Position numbers and translations under genes: made by a program. Below, piece after piece: positions 7,774-16,721 of a stretch of 64,000 bases of DNA; the stretch's first letter is position 1, and every line of letters starts with the position of its first letter. The notes below the pieces were generated by a model. The model was not told the origin of the DNA and searched no databases. It saw only the letters and a list, made by a program, of their open reading frames with translations. The DNA lies in assembly GCA_905234665.1 (NCBI GenBank), contig CAJOIV010000004.1, forward strand, positions 1-64,000. The letters run 5' to 3'. This DNA comes from an uncultured Bacteroidales bacterium. Its GTDB lineage: Bacteria; Bacteroidota; Bacteroidia; Bacteroidales; P3.

Positions 7774-8370
7774 ATGATGACGATGAAACGATTGAGCACA
7801 TTGATAAGCATACTTTTGTTAGGAATAGGGTTGCATGCCCAGCAGGGCAGGGAATTGACTGGCAGTGCCCGTGAAGAGGCCATGCAGACCATCTTGACAG
7901 CCACACAGCAGGTGAAGTCTATCCAGTGCGACTTCCGGCAGACAAAAAGTTCCGCCATGCTTACTACTCCGACGGAAGCCCGTGGTACCATGCACTATGA
8001 AGCCCCTGACAAGTTGCGCTGGACTTATACCGAGCCCACACAGTACGCCCTTGAAGTCGATGGCGAGTCGGTGGCTCTGACGGGCGTGAACGGCAAAGCC
8101 AACCGGCTGATGAAACCTTTGGGGAAACTCATCCTTACATGTATCAACGGAAGCCAGTTATTTGATGAGCGTATATTCCAATCCCAAATCTTCGACAACG
8201 GGGCAACGTATGAGATACTCCTCACCTCCAAGAGAAAAGACATGCAACGGATCTTTACCGGCATCCTTTTCGTAATTGACAAAAAGAGTCTGACTGTCCA
8301 GCGCATTCGTCTCGACGAGAAATCTGGTGACAACACCCTTATCCAATTTCAGAACATCCAAGTTAAATAA
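7774..8370 (+). CDS. LolA-like periplasmic lipid/lipoprotein carrier
   Basis: This 198-residue protein has a signal peptide (basic MKR, hydrophobic core LISILLLGIGLHA, cleavage near residue 24). It then shows the LolA-type motif QVKSIQCDFRQTKSS and a HYEAPDKLRWTYTEP strand pair typical of the LolA half-barrel. The family shuttles acylated molecules through the periplasm to the outer membrane. LolA-like genes are standard in aryl polyene clusters, where they are thought to deliver the product. Three in-frame ATGs (7774, 7777, 7783) are possible starts; all leave the signal peptide intact. Confidence 0.82.
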   Translation: MMTMKRLSTLISILLLGIGLHAQQGRELTGSAREEAMQTILTATQQVKSIQCDFRQTKSSAMLTTPTEARGTMHYEAPDKLRWTYTEPTQYALEVDGESVALTGVNGKANRLMKPLGKLILTCINGSQLFDERIFQSQIFDNGATYEILLTSKRKDMQRIFTGILFVIDKKSLTVQRIRLDEKSGDNTLIQFQNIQVK

Positions 8371-8375
8371 TCTCC

Positions 8376-8732
8376 ATGACATCCGACACGCTTTTCTCCA
8401 TTCTCTCAGTTAGGAGCCTTTCGGCCGATGACTTCGAGGCTATTGCTGCGCCGCGATGTGGGCATCCTATCTATCAAGCCCATTTCCCTGGAGTTCCCAT
8501 TACACCTGGTGTCTGCCTCATCCAGCTGGTTCACAGCCTTGCCTGTCGCTGCATAGGGGATCCGTTGGAGATTGCGAGTGTCAAGAACGTCAAATTCCTC
8601 AGCATGTTTGTCCCAACAGAAGAGGCCCGAGTGACCTGTACTCTGCATTTCGACCGCGAAGGGAAGAAATTGCAGGCGATAGTGAAGAGTGCTGAAACAA
8701 TCTATGCAAAAATGACCCTCGTACTGAGATGA
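8376..8732 (+). CDS. Hotdog-fold 3-hydroxyacyl-ACP dehydratase, His-only subunit (ApeI-like)
   Basis: This 118-residue FabZ-like protein has the catalytic loop QAHFPGVPITPG including the His. The position of the catalytic Glu in FabZ (LILEAMAQ) reads CLIQLVHS, a Glu to Gln change. It is the mirror image of the dehydratase at 2507, which keeps the Glu and lacks the His loop, so the two probably act as a heterodimer with a single competent site. It sits 5 nt after the LolA-like gene and overlaps the glycosyltransferase gene by 4 nt (ATGA). Confidence 0.85.
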   Translation: MTSDTLFSILSVRSLSADDFEAIAAPRCGHPIYQAHFPGVPITPGVCLIQLVHSLACRCIGDPLEIASVKNVKFLSMFVPTEEARVTCTLHFDREGKKLQAIVKSAETIYAKMTLVLR

Positions 8733-9457
8733 AAACCTGCGCGCTGATACCGACATACAACAATGCGACGACGTTAAGCGATGTTATTGACCGCACGTTG
8801 GCGAAGGGGTATCCCCTTGTGATTGTCAACGACGGGAGCAGCGATAGCACCGCCGAAGTCTTGCAACAATATGTAGCCAATCCACGGGTGGACATCGTGA
8901 GTTACGAGTCCAACAAGGGGAAAGGCTATGCCCTGTGTCGTGGTTTTGAGCGTGCCAAGGCTTTGGGATACGACTATGTCGTCACCCTCGATGCCGACGG
9001 GCAGCACATGCCCGAGGAAATATCTCTGCTTGAACAGGCAGCGGACGATACGGAGAGAGGCGTCCTTGTGGTGGGTTGCCGCAACCTGCGAGCCGACAGA
9101 ATGCCTGGCAAAAACTCTTTCGCTAACAGGTTCTCCAACTTCTGGTTCCGATTGCAGACGGGATGTGACTTGCCTGACACCCAGTCGGGCTACCGTCTTT
9201 ATGACTTGCGGCACCTGCCGTCATTTATGTTTCTTACACGTCGTTACGAGTGTGAACTGGAACTACTGGTCTTCTCCGCCTGGCGAGGGGTGCAGATTGT
9301 CCCCGTCGCCGTGCAGGTGTACTATCCGCCCAAAGAAGAACGTGTCAGTCATTTCCGCCCCTTTGCTGATTTTGCCCGTATCTCGCTTCTCAACGCTTGC
9401 CTGACCTTCGTCACCCCCCTTGCCAGAATTATTCAGTTATTCAAGCATATATCATGA
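8729..9457 (+). CDS. Family 2 glycosyltransferase (DPM1-like)
   Basis: This is a 242-residue GT-A fold enzyme without transmembrane segments. It starts with a PTYNNATTL motif, has VNDGSSDST near residue 35, the metal-binding region TLDADGQHM near residue 90, and a DTQSGYRLY motif typical of dolichyl-phosphate mannose synthase-like enzymes. It may glycosylate the polyene lipid or make a lipid-linked sugar for it. It overlaps both neighbours by 4 nt (ATGA), so it is co-translated with the dehydratase and the exporter. Donor and acceptor are unknown. Confidence 0.87.
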   Translation: MKTCALIPTYNNATTLSDVIDRTLAKGYPLVIVNDGSSDSTAEVLQQYVANPRVDIVSYESNKGKGYALCRGFERAKALGYDYVVTLDADGQHMPEEISLLEQAADDTERGVLVVGCRNLRADRMPGKNSFANRFSNFWFRLQTGCDLPDTQSGYRLYDLRHLPSFMFLTRRYECELELLVFSAWRGVQIVPVAVQVYYPPKEERVSHFRPFADFARISLLNACLTFVTPLARIIQLFKHIS

Positions 9458-12400
9458 CCCGAATATTCCTCTTCATATACGACTTCCTCTCCAAACGCAA
9501 ATGGATGGCCATCACTTTGATTGTGGCGCTCACCCTCCTCAGTGTCCTCCTCAGCCTCCGTCTGCGATATAAGGAGAATGTGACAGACTTCTTGCCTGTC
9601 AATGAAGCCAACAGCCGTTACACGTCAGTGTACAACCAACAGGGCGACCAAGGAGACATTACCGTCATCTTCCGCTGCACCGACACAACTCTTGATGCCG
9701 ACGAAGCCCAGTGGGCACTGATGGAGGCCGTCGACCGGTTTGCTGAAAAGTGGGAGACGGCAACAGAAAATAGGGTGGAGGACTACCATCTACGCTGTCA
9801 TTCTGACGATACACGGGTCTTCGAGGCCATCGACTACATTCGTGAGCATGTGGCCCTCTTCCTCACTCCTGCCGACTACCGCAGAATAGACTCCCTGCTG
9901 TCCATTCCCGGCTATGCCGACACCTGCATGGGTAATATCAGGCGCATGATGGCCTTTCCAATGGGCTCGATGGCCGTGGAAGCCATTGCCAACGACCCTT
10001 TGAATCTCTTCTCCCCGGCTCTGCAGCGTCTGTCGGCCCTCAGCAGCTCCGACCGATTCACGGTCACCGACGGCTACTTTTTCGACCAGGAGGGACGAGC
10101 CTTCGTGTTTCTTGCCTCGCCTTATCCCACTCATGACACACGCGCCAATGGAGAGCTGAACGAGCTGATAGAAAATGTTATAGCTGCTACCGAGAGCCAA
10201 AGCGAAGGCATTAGCCTCTCGGCGGTGGGAGCACCGCTGATATCCGTTACCAATGCCAGTCAGGTGAAGCGCGACAGTTTTCTCTCCCTCGCTCTTGCCG
10301 CCGTCCTCATCGTGGCAATCCTACTCTATGCCATGGGTAGGAAGCGGAATATTTTTTGGCTTGCGTTCACTATCCTCTTTGGGTGGCTGATGGCGTTGGC
10401 CGTCATCGCCCTTTGCAAGCCTGCCATATCCATCATCGTTATCGGCATCGGCTCCGTCCTGCTTGGTATCGCTGTCAACTATCCTTTGCATTTCCTCGAC
10501 CATATCGCCGAGCATGGTGACTCGCGCGCGACCCTCAAAGAGATGATAGACCCGTTGCTGACGGGCAACATCACCACCGTAAGTGCTTTTGCGTGCCTAC
10601 TCTTCGTGCATGCCGACGCCATGCGCGACCTGGGGCTCTTCGGGTCGCTGATGCTTGTCGGTACCATCCTCTTCGTCTTCCTGTTCCTGCCTATCCTGGC
10701 TAAGCCAGGGGGCAGACATGCTCATAAGTCGGCAAATGAAGACATCCCTCACTTTGAAGGACAGCCCAAACGACGCAGGTTTTCCACGACGGTATTCTTG
10801 TTGGTATGCGCAGCGACACTGGTGCTGGGGTACCTAAGCACGAATACTTCTTTTGACTCCGATTTGCACAACATTAACTATATGACTGCCCAGCAGGAGG
10901 AAGATCTGCGTTTACTGAGTTCCGCTGTAGGGGAGGGCGACGGCACCCAGATGCTCTACGTCGTTGCCGAATCTTCAACATTGGACGAGGCATTGCAGCA
11001 AAACGAGGCGACGCTGATGCTTGTCGGCGGGCAGCTGGCATCAGTCAGTGGCCCAGCGGGTATTCTTCCCTCCCGTACCCGGCAGGAAGAGTCGATAGAG
11101 CTGTGGCAAGAATTCATCGACCGTCATCGCAGCCTTGCGGAAGAAACACGTGCGGCAGCCCGCCGCGCGGGCTTTGCCGAAGGAGCCTACACCCCATTCA
11201 CCAACACTCTCCAGCGAGAATACGCACCCATAGAGGCAGGGGAGATGGAATGCCTGACCGACTTGTGTGGCAACTACCTGTTGCGAGACAGCAGCCATAC
11301 GAGGGTGCTTTCCTTTGTGCATGTGCCGGAAAGCGATGTGGAGAACTTCAAAAAACAGGTGGACGAAATCCAACCCTGCGGACATGGCGACACCTTCGCC
11401 TTCGGAATGAAAGACGTGGGTTCCAACCTTGTGACGGCCTTGAACGACGACTTCAACTATATCCTATACGTCTGCGGATTCGTGGTCTTCTTCTTCCTGT
11501 GGCTCTCGCTGGGGCGGATAGAGTTGGCCCTGCTTTCATTCCTTCCCCTCACTGTGGGGTGGCTGTGGATATTGGGTTTCATGGACATTTTTTCTCTGAA
11601 GTTCAACATCGTCAACATCATTCTCGCCACCTTCATCTTCGGACAGGGTGACGACTATACCATCTTCATCACTGAAGGGCTGATGTACGAATATGCCTAT
11701 GGAAAGAAGCGTCTCAAAAGCTACCGCCGGAGCGTCATCATCTCGGCCTCGTTGATGTTTGTGGGCATCGGCGTACTGGTCTTTGCCAAGCATCCCGCCA
11801 TGCGCTCTCTTGGGGAGGTGGCCGTCATCGGGATGGCTACGGTGCTTGTCATGGCCTGCTACTTGCCGCCCTTTATTTTCCGCTGGCTAACGCAGAAAAA
11901 CGGGGCACAACGCGATATGCCCCTGACCCTTAGTCGCCTGGCGCGCACGGTATGGATAGTGTTCGTCTTCGTGCTTTTCGCCCTTTTCATCATCACCCCC
12001 TACACCCTCGTCTACCGTCTGGTTGGGCGCGAAAGCGAGAAGAAGAGGTTGCGGTTCCACCGGATGATTTGTCATTTCACGCGACTGGCCGTATGGCACC
12101 TCCCCGGGGTGAGATACAGCCTCCGCAACCCCGGCGGCGAGAAATTCGAAAAACCCGCGGTGATTGTCGCTAACCACCAGTCGCACCTCGACCTGCTGTG
12201 CATCCTGTCGTTGACACCGAAGTTGGTGATCTTGACCAACGACTGGGTATGGCGCAACCCTGTGTACGGAGCCATCATCCGCTATGCTGAGTTCTATCCT
12301 GCCAGCAACGGATTCGAGAACAACCTGCCAAAGTTGAAATCGCTCATAGAACGCGGCTATTCCGTCATGGTTTTCCCCGAAGGGACTCGGTCGGAGGACG

Positions 12401-12879
12401 GTCGCATCGGGCGCTTCCACAAGGGTGCGTTCATGCTAGCACGCGAGTGTGGCGTAGACATCCTGCCCATGTACCTGCACGGCACCAACCATGTGATGCC
12501 GAAGAACGACATTGTCCTGCGCCCAGGAGCCATCGACGTGCTTGTCGGTCATCGCATTGCCGTCGCGGATGTCCCCGCCGACGGGCGGCAGGCCGCATCA
12601 GAAATACGCGCCGCCTTCAGCAGGCAGTATGCCGCCTTCAGTGCGGAGGTGGAAACGGAAGACTATTTCCGCCCGTTGGTGCGCTACCAGTACCTCTACA
12701 AAGGACGTGACATCGCCCGCCGTCGTCCCGGCGAAGAAGCCTTGCTGACCGCGCTATCGCACCCGGAAGAACAGTTCCGCGTTGAGTTTGAGGAAGAGGA
12801 GGATTTCCTCGTGGCTCAGAACTGCACCGTGGTTCCAACCAACTTGACTTTCTGTCTCGCCCCGCAGGACACCCGATAG
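9454..12879 (+). CDS. MMPL/RND exporter fused to a PlsC-type acyltransferase
   Basis: The protein has about 1141 residues. Residues about 10-850 are an RND/MMPL transporter: one N-terminal helix, a periplasmic domain, a helix bundle with NYPLHFLDH near 345, a second periplasmic domain and a second bundle with FGQGDDYTIFITEG near 730. Residues about 880-1080 are a PlsC-like acyltransferase with NHQSHLD (H908, D913) and FPEGTRSEDG. Such fusions are typical of Bacteroidota polyene-lipid clusters, so export and lipid attachment may be coupled. I chose the ATG at 9454, which overlaps the previous stop. The last ~32 residues (from VEFEEEEDFLVA) match a sequence at 16400 and may be an acquired tail. 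Confidence 0.88.
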   Translation: MTRIFLFIYDFLSKRKWMAITLIVALTLLSVLLSLRLRYKENVTDFLPVNEANSRYTSVYNQQGDQGDITVIFRCTDTTLDADEAQWALMEAVDRFAEKWETATENRVEDYHLRCHSDDTRVFEAIDYIREHVALFLTPADYRRIDSLLSIPGYADTCMGNIRRMMAFPMGSMAVEAIANDPLNLFSPALQRLSALSSSDRFTVTDGYFFDQEGRAFVFLASPYPTHDTRANGELNELIENVIAATESQSEGISLSAVGAPLISVTNASQVKRDSFLSLALAAVLIVAILLYAMGRKRNIFWLAFTILFGWLMALAVIALCKPAISIIVIGIGSVLLGIAVNYPLHFLDHIAEHGDSRATLKEMIDPLLTGNITTVSAFACLLFVHADAMRDLGLFGSLMLVGTILFVFLFLPILAKPGGRHAHKSANEDIPHFEGQPKRRRFSTTVFLLVCAATLVLGYLSTNTSFDSDLHNINYMTAQQEEDLRLLSSAVGEGDGTQMLYVVAESSTLDEALQQNEATLMLVGGQLASVSGPAGILPSRTRQEESIELWQEFIDRHRSLAEETRAAARRAGFAEGAYTPFTNTLQREYAPIEAGEMECLTDLCGNYLLRDSSHTRVLSFVHVPESDVENFKKQVDEIQPCGHGDTFAFGMKDVGSNLVTALNDDFNYILYVCGFVVFFFLWLSLGRIELALLSFLPLTVGWLWILGFMDIFSLKFNIVNIILATFIFGQGDDYTIFITEGLMYEYAYGKKRLKSYRRSVIISASLMFVGIGVLVFAKHPAMRSLGEVAVIGMATVLVMACYLPPFIFRWLTQKNGAQRDMPLTLSRLARTVWIVFVFVLFALFIITPYTLVYRLVGRESEKKRLRFHRMICHFTRLAVWHLPGVRYSLRNPGGEKFEKPAVIVANHQSHLDLLCILSLTPKLVILTNDWVWRNPVYGAIIRYAEFYPASNGFENNLPKLKSLIERGYSVMVFPEGTRSEDGRIGRFHKGAFMLARECGVDILPMYLHGTNHVMPKNDIVLRPGAIDVLVGHRIAVADVPADGRQAASEIRAAFSRQYAAFSAEVETEDYFRPLVRYQYLYKGRDIARRRPGEEALLTALSHPEEQFRVEFEEEEDFLVAQNCTVVPTNLTFCLAPQDTR
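12774..12879 (+). repeat. Tail segment of the exporter gene repeated at 16393-16500
   Basis: The last ~100 bp of the exporter-acyltransferase gene share a near-identical core (GAGTTTGAGGAAGAGGAGGA) and a collinear, diverged remainder with 16393-16500. Both translate in the same frame (VEFEEEED.LVA..C.V.P.N..F..AP). Its end at the gene terminus suggests a dispersed repeat that supplied a new stop. Confidence 0.65.
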
Positions 12880-12971
12880 AGCCTTGCTGATAGGGGATGG
12901 AAAGCAGTTATGATGTGAATAAATCCTTTGTAAACGCCTTTTACCACGAGACACGGGATGACCCTTTCACG

Positions 12972-14312
12972 TTATTGCCCGACCACGAATCTTTTGTACA
13001 ACTCGTTTTCATTATAGCGCAGTAGATAGAAGTAGTAGTAAAAACCGGAGATTAAGTGTGATTCATTGTGTTTGGGCGTAATCAGTAAACAGCAACCCCC
13101 TGTGTCTGCGAGTCTTTTCTGCGCTTGTTTCGAAAGTCGGAAGGGTATGACGTCGTCCTTCGTTGAATGACAAATGACTGCGCAGGTCTGAGGATGCCAG
13201 TCGGAGACGCAGTCGTCAAGTTGCAAGACACCCGAGACCCTTTTGTAAAGCGATGTGGCAGTGTCGAGCACGAAAGGACTGAAATAGTATACAGGGTCAG
13301 AGCTTTTGTCTCTCCCGTCGAGTTTGTCGTACAAATCCCACAAGCCGTTATCATACGAATGCAAGATACTGTCTATTCCTATTTCCAAGGATTTTTCGGA
13401 AAGGAGGTCGCGTATGGACAAGCCTTCCATCTGTTCCGGATGGGAGGAGAAAAGTCCCCTCAAACTTTGAAGGAAAACGGAAGGAGTGCTGCCCATATCA
13501 CCTGTAAGGATGGCATTCTCGTATAGTTTGGCAGGAGAGAATATCCCATTGCAACAAAGCGACCAACGAAGATTGAGCCAGTTGCTGAGGCTGTCTGGTA
13601 ACGAGTTCTCTATATACCTGTGCGTGGCCAAGACATAGCCGCCAGCCTGACTGTAGCCTGTAGTCCATGTGTAAAAACCCGTATCAAGAACAATTCCACT
13701 ATCTCTCACAATATTGAGCGCGGCTATTGCGCACTCCGCCGCACAGCGTGCATGGTAATTGAGCGCGGCGAAAGGTAAGGGGTTTCCTTGGGTGATACCG
13801 CAGCCGTAATAGTCGGGGAAAACACAAATAGTATTGTCTGCAGACAGCACAGCCTCAATAGGGAGACTATTGGAGGGGGCAATGCTGTTGTAAGTGGCCA
13901 ACAATCGATGATAGACAAGCATTCGTCCAATTCTATTGCCATTGAGGATAGGTATCGTCATAAGCCCGGAGAGCATAACTGGTTTACCCTGTGGAGAGAT
14001 AGACGGGTAGGTGAATGTGACAGTTCTGAAGGCGGTTTTGTTGCGTTCCTTCTTGCCGATTGAGAAGTTGTGCCGTTTGATATGCCATCTGATTGCAGCC
14101 CGAAATTGACGAATGGGCACATGCCACAACTCCAATTGCCTGGCAGACGTGTTTATTCCTTCTTCCACGAGTTCGTCGAAGGAATAGTCCTTAACAGTTA
14201 TTACATGGTAGGAGACATTGTAAGCGCGAGAGATGGTGTCCTGTGTTGATTGAGCATAAGAAAGTGTGCCTATATGCAATAGCAGAATAATGCCTAACTG
14301 TTGTTTGTTCAT
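12972..14312 (-). CDS. Secreted alpha/beta-hydrolase (secretory lipase-like)
   Basis: This 446-residue protein has a signal peptide (LGIILLLHIGTLSYAQ, cleavage near 20). The nucleophile elbow is GYSQAGG near residue 220, with candidate catalytic Asp in STKDDVIP near 387 and His in NESHLISG near 415. The pattern resembles secretory lipases/tripeptidyl esterases (LIP-type), not small carboxylesterases. It is translated from an ATGA overlap with the AMP-ligase gene, so the pair forms one minus-strand unit inside the plus-strand cluster. It might release or remodel the exported lipid. It converges on the exporter gene, with 92 bp between the stops and no clear terminator there. Confidence 0.78.
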   Translation of the reverse strand: MNKQQLGIILLLHIGTLSYAQSTQDTISRAYNVSYHVITVKDYSFDELVEEGINTSARQLELWHVPIRQFRAAIRWHIKRHNFSIGKKERNKTAFRTVTFTYPSISPQGKPVMLSGLMTIPILNGNRIGRMLVYHRLLATYNSIAPSNSLPIEAVLSADNTICVFPDYYGCGITQGNPLPFAALNYHARCAAECAIAALNIVRDSGIVLDTGFYTWTTGYSQAGGYVLATHRYIENSLPDSLSNWLNLRWSLCCNGIFSPAKLYENAILTGDMGSTPSVFLQSLRGLFSSHPEQMEGLSIRDLLSEKSLEIGIDSILHSYDNGLWDLYDKLDGRDKSSDPVYYFSPFVLDTATSLYKRVSGVLQLDDCVSDWHPQTCAVICHSTKDDVIPFRLSKQAQKRLADTGGCCLLITPKHNESHLISGFYYYFYLLRYNENELYKRFVVGQ

Positions 14313-15904
14313 TCCATTGCCATTTTTTCCAACTTTTTCAGATCCACCTTGCCGCTCGCACCGACAGGTAGTTTATTGATGGGTACTATCCGGGCAGGGC
14401 GTAGATGGACAGGCAATTCTTTGCTGGCATAGCGTATAATCTGTGACGCTGTCCGGTTCCCCTTGCTCTTGACTACGCAGAATGCCACAGGAACACTGCT
14501 TTGCGGATGTTCTCTGTCGACTATGCCTACTACGGCACAATCAAGGACATCGGGAAGTCGAAGCATTGCGTCCTCGATTTCGACAGGGAATATCTTTGTA
14601 CCATCAAAACGTACAAGCATCCGTTTCATCCGACCTGTTACATACAGGTTCCCTTCATCATCAAAATGGCCGAAGTCTCCCGTGTGCAACCAAATCTTGC
14701 CATCCTCATGCACCCTAAGAAGATTGTTTGTGGCCTCTTGGTTGTTGTAATATCCCAAAAGCCTTGAGGGATGCAATACGCATACCTCACCATCGACGAT
14801 TTCCACCTTGAACCCATCTATTGCACATCCAGAAAATCCCAACTGATATTTGTATGGCGACTGGTGTTGTGTAATGGCCACGACACCGGCTGTTTCCGTC
14901 ATCCCATACATCTTTATTACATCGGACTGGCAACCGCAATGATGAAGGAAATCATTGAGGTCATGTTCAAAATCGGGCTTCATGACATCACCTGCGACGA
15001 TGACGGCCTTCAGACTTGAGAGGTCGGATGAAAGATTCGACCTGTCGTAAATTGTGTCCCAATTTGACGGCACAGAAAAAACAAACTGAGGCTTGTGCTT
15101 GGCTATGGTCTTTATAAAATCTTTCGGTTTCCAAATGGGGACAATGATGACAGTCTGGCCATAACACAATGGGTCATGCACCGTGGCAGAGAATCCAGAG
15201 AATGCAAATATCGGGATAAGACACAGTGTTGTGCTGGTTTTGTTCTCTTCATAATATTTCCTCGCATACTGTACCGTCACGTTGATATTCTCGGCTGTAA
15301 GCATCACACTCTTCGAGCCTCCCGTTGTCCCCGACGTCTGGAATATCATTTGCGCTGCGTCGGTTTCCCATTCATAACGAGGGGCATTCCCGTATGACAG
15401 AGCCAAGAGGTCGCTCCAGTGCATGAATTTGTCAACTGAGTTGTAGGCTCTGCGTCTTCCGTTGAACAACTCGCCAAAGGAATACCATGATGAGACCGTT
15501 TTCGGGAATAGCTCGCATCCTCTCATTACCACGATATGCTCAACGCACATCCCCTTAGCCTCGACTGCAATGTCCTTGATGCTGAAATTCATGATGAACA
15601 GCATCTTTGCGTGTAATTTATTGACAATTGATACTACTTGAGGGGCAGTGAGCCGCACATCTATAGTGCTGACTATTGCACCTATTTTGTTCAGCGCATA
15701 GATTGTGGCAATGCTCTCGGGTGTGGATGGCAGAGCAAGACACACCACATCGCCTGGGCAAATACCCAAATTGTACAGCCCCGACGCCACTGTTTCTATC
15801 ATTTCACCGAACTTCCGGTAACTGACAGGCATTCCAAAATACTTTAATGCTACTCTTTCCGGATACTTTGAGACATTCTCTGTAATTGCATCGTACAGAT
15901 TCAT
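14309..15904 (-). CDS. Acyl-/aryl-CoA synthetase-like AMP-forming ligase
   Basis: This 531-residue ANL-superfamily adenylating enzyme has the P-loop FQTSGTTGGSKSVMLT near residue 190, the A5 motif MYGMTETAG near 335, the A7-A8 hinge HTGDFG...YVTGRMKRMLVR near 415-435, and the C-terminal catalytic Lys context SGKVDLKKL. It would activate a carboxylic acid as an adenylate and load it on CoA or a carrier protein, for example an aromatic starter acid. In aryl polyene clusters an enzyme of this class activates 4-hydroxybenzoate, but the substrate here is not deducible. It is the first gene of a two-gene minus-strand unit with the lipase-like gene. Confidence 0.85.
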   Translation of the reverse strand: MNLYDAITENVSKYPERVALKYFGMPVSYRKFGEMIETVASGLYNLGICPGDVVCLALPSTPESIATIYALNKIGAIVSTIDVRLTAPQVVSIVNKLHAKMLFIMNFSIKDIAVEAKGMCVEHIVVMRGCELFPKTVSSWYSFGELFNGRRRAYNSVDKFMHWSDLLALSYGNAPRYEWETDAAQMIFQTSGTTGGSKSVMLTAENINVTVQYARKYYEENKTSTTLCLIPIFAFSGFSATVHDPLCYGQTVIIVPIWKPKDFIKTIAKHKPQFVFSVPSNWDTIYDRSNLSSDLSSLKAVIVAGDVMKPDFEHDLNDFLHHCGCQSDVIKMYGMTETAGVVAITQHQSPYKYQLGFSGCAIDGFKVEIVDGEVCVLHPSRLLGYYNNQEATNNLLRVHEDGKIWLHTGDFGHFDDEGNLYVTGRMKRMLVRFDGTKIFPVEIEDAMLRLPDVLDCAVVGIVDREHPQSSVPVAFCVVKSKGNRTASQIIRYASKELPVHLRPARIVPINKLPVGASGKVDLKKLEKMAME

Positions 15905-16297
15905 TGTTGCAATTATTTGTTGCCTACTCTATAATGCAGTTTTCGGCTTCCCTGCTTTTTGTATGAGCAAGAAGCCTTTGTTTGGGAAAGAAGGGGCATA
16001 AAGAAAGGCGTGATTCTTTCGTTAAACTGCCTTATTTTTACGCTGGGCGTCCGGAATTGCCCTGAAAGTAAATAAGTGACACGAAAATTCACGCCCCTGA
16101 CGTGAACCATCAGCTATCTTATTTCCACTTTCATTAAGTTTTCCGGACTTAGAGCGTAAGGAAACAAGAGCATCCAGCTCGTTATTTATTTCTTAGTCTA
16201 TCTGTAGGTATTTATTTCATTTTCTTGATGTTTTAGATAATCCATATATTGTCGTGCTTGCCTATTCTTGGCATCTTTGCCGAAGAATTTCATAGTG

Positions 16298-16305
16298 CAA
16301 AAATA
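16298..16305 (-). promoter_or_regulatory. Possible -7 promoter element upstream of the ligase-lipase unit
   Basis: On the minus strand the sequence reads TATTTTTGCAC, matching the Bacteroidota -7 consensus TAnnTTTG. It lies 394 bp upstream of the ligase start, so it would give a long leader; no other good match was seen nearer. Confidence 0.35.
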
Positions 16306-16392
16306 CACATTTTTCTCGAATTGCTAAGAAATATTTCGATTTCCTCCCTTTCCGTGATGACGACGGCACTAAGAACAATGCAGGATTACGGG

Positions 16393-16500
16393 AAGGCAAG
16401 AGTCGAGTTTGAGGAAGAGGAGGACTGCCTTGTGGCCAAGGGGTGTGCCGTGAGGCCCGCAAACATCAGTTTCGGGGTTGCCCCTAAGGGTGTGCAGAAG
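16393..16500 (+). repeat. Second copy of the exporter-tail repeat
   Basis: It matches 12774-12879 (see there). The reading frame is open but stands alone, with only low-complexity upstream sequence, so I treat it as a repeat or relic and not a gene. Confidence 0.6.
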
Positions 16501-16721
16501 GGCGTCGGGAAATGTTAAAAATATTCTTAAAAAAACAAAGGCAGAACTAACCCATAACAAAGGCATGACCATGGCATGAACACGGCGGCCAGGAGACTGC
16601 AGCCGACGACGGAAGAGGGGCGAGGAAGAAATTTCAAGAAAAATCCCTATATATACAATAAGGGCGCATATTCTGCGTTATGCAAATGCTTTGCCCTGAG
16701 TTTGGGCAGACATTCTAATCG

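Larger units (their letters stand above)
15905..16721. other. Divergent intergenic region, 817 bp
   Basis: This AT-rich gap separates the minus-strand ligase gene from the plus-strand flavoprotein gene. It contains a Bacteroidota-type -7 element on the minus strand (TATTTTTG, plus positions 16298-16305) and the second copy of the exporter-tail repeat (16393-16500). No ORF in it has convincing protein features. Confidence 0.6.

Noticed and set aside
9397-9453. An earlier start for the exporter within the glycosyltransferase gene
   Set aside because: The ATG at 9454 overlaps the previous stop (ATGA) and directly precedes the first membrane helix.
16198-16293. A 31-residue minus-strand frame (MKFFGKDAKNRQ...) right after a -7 element
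   Set aside because: Its start lies only about 5 nt from the -7 element, leaving no leader, and it has no known features.
16249-16518. An 89-residue plus-strand frame in the gap before the flavoprotein gene
   Set aside because: Only its second half resembles anything, namely the exporter-tail repeat. The rest is low-information sequence and there is no ribosome-binding context.
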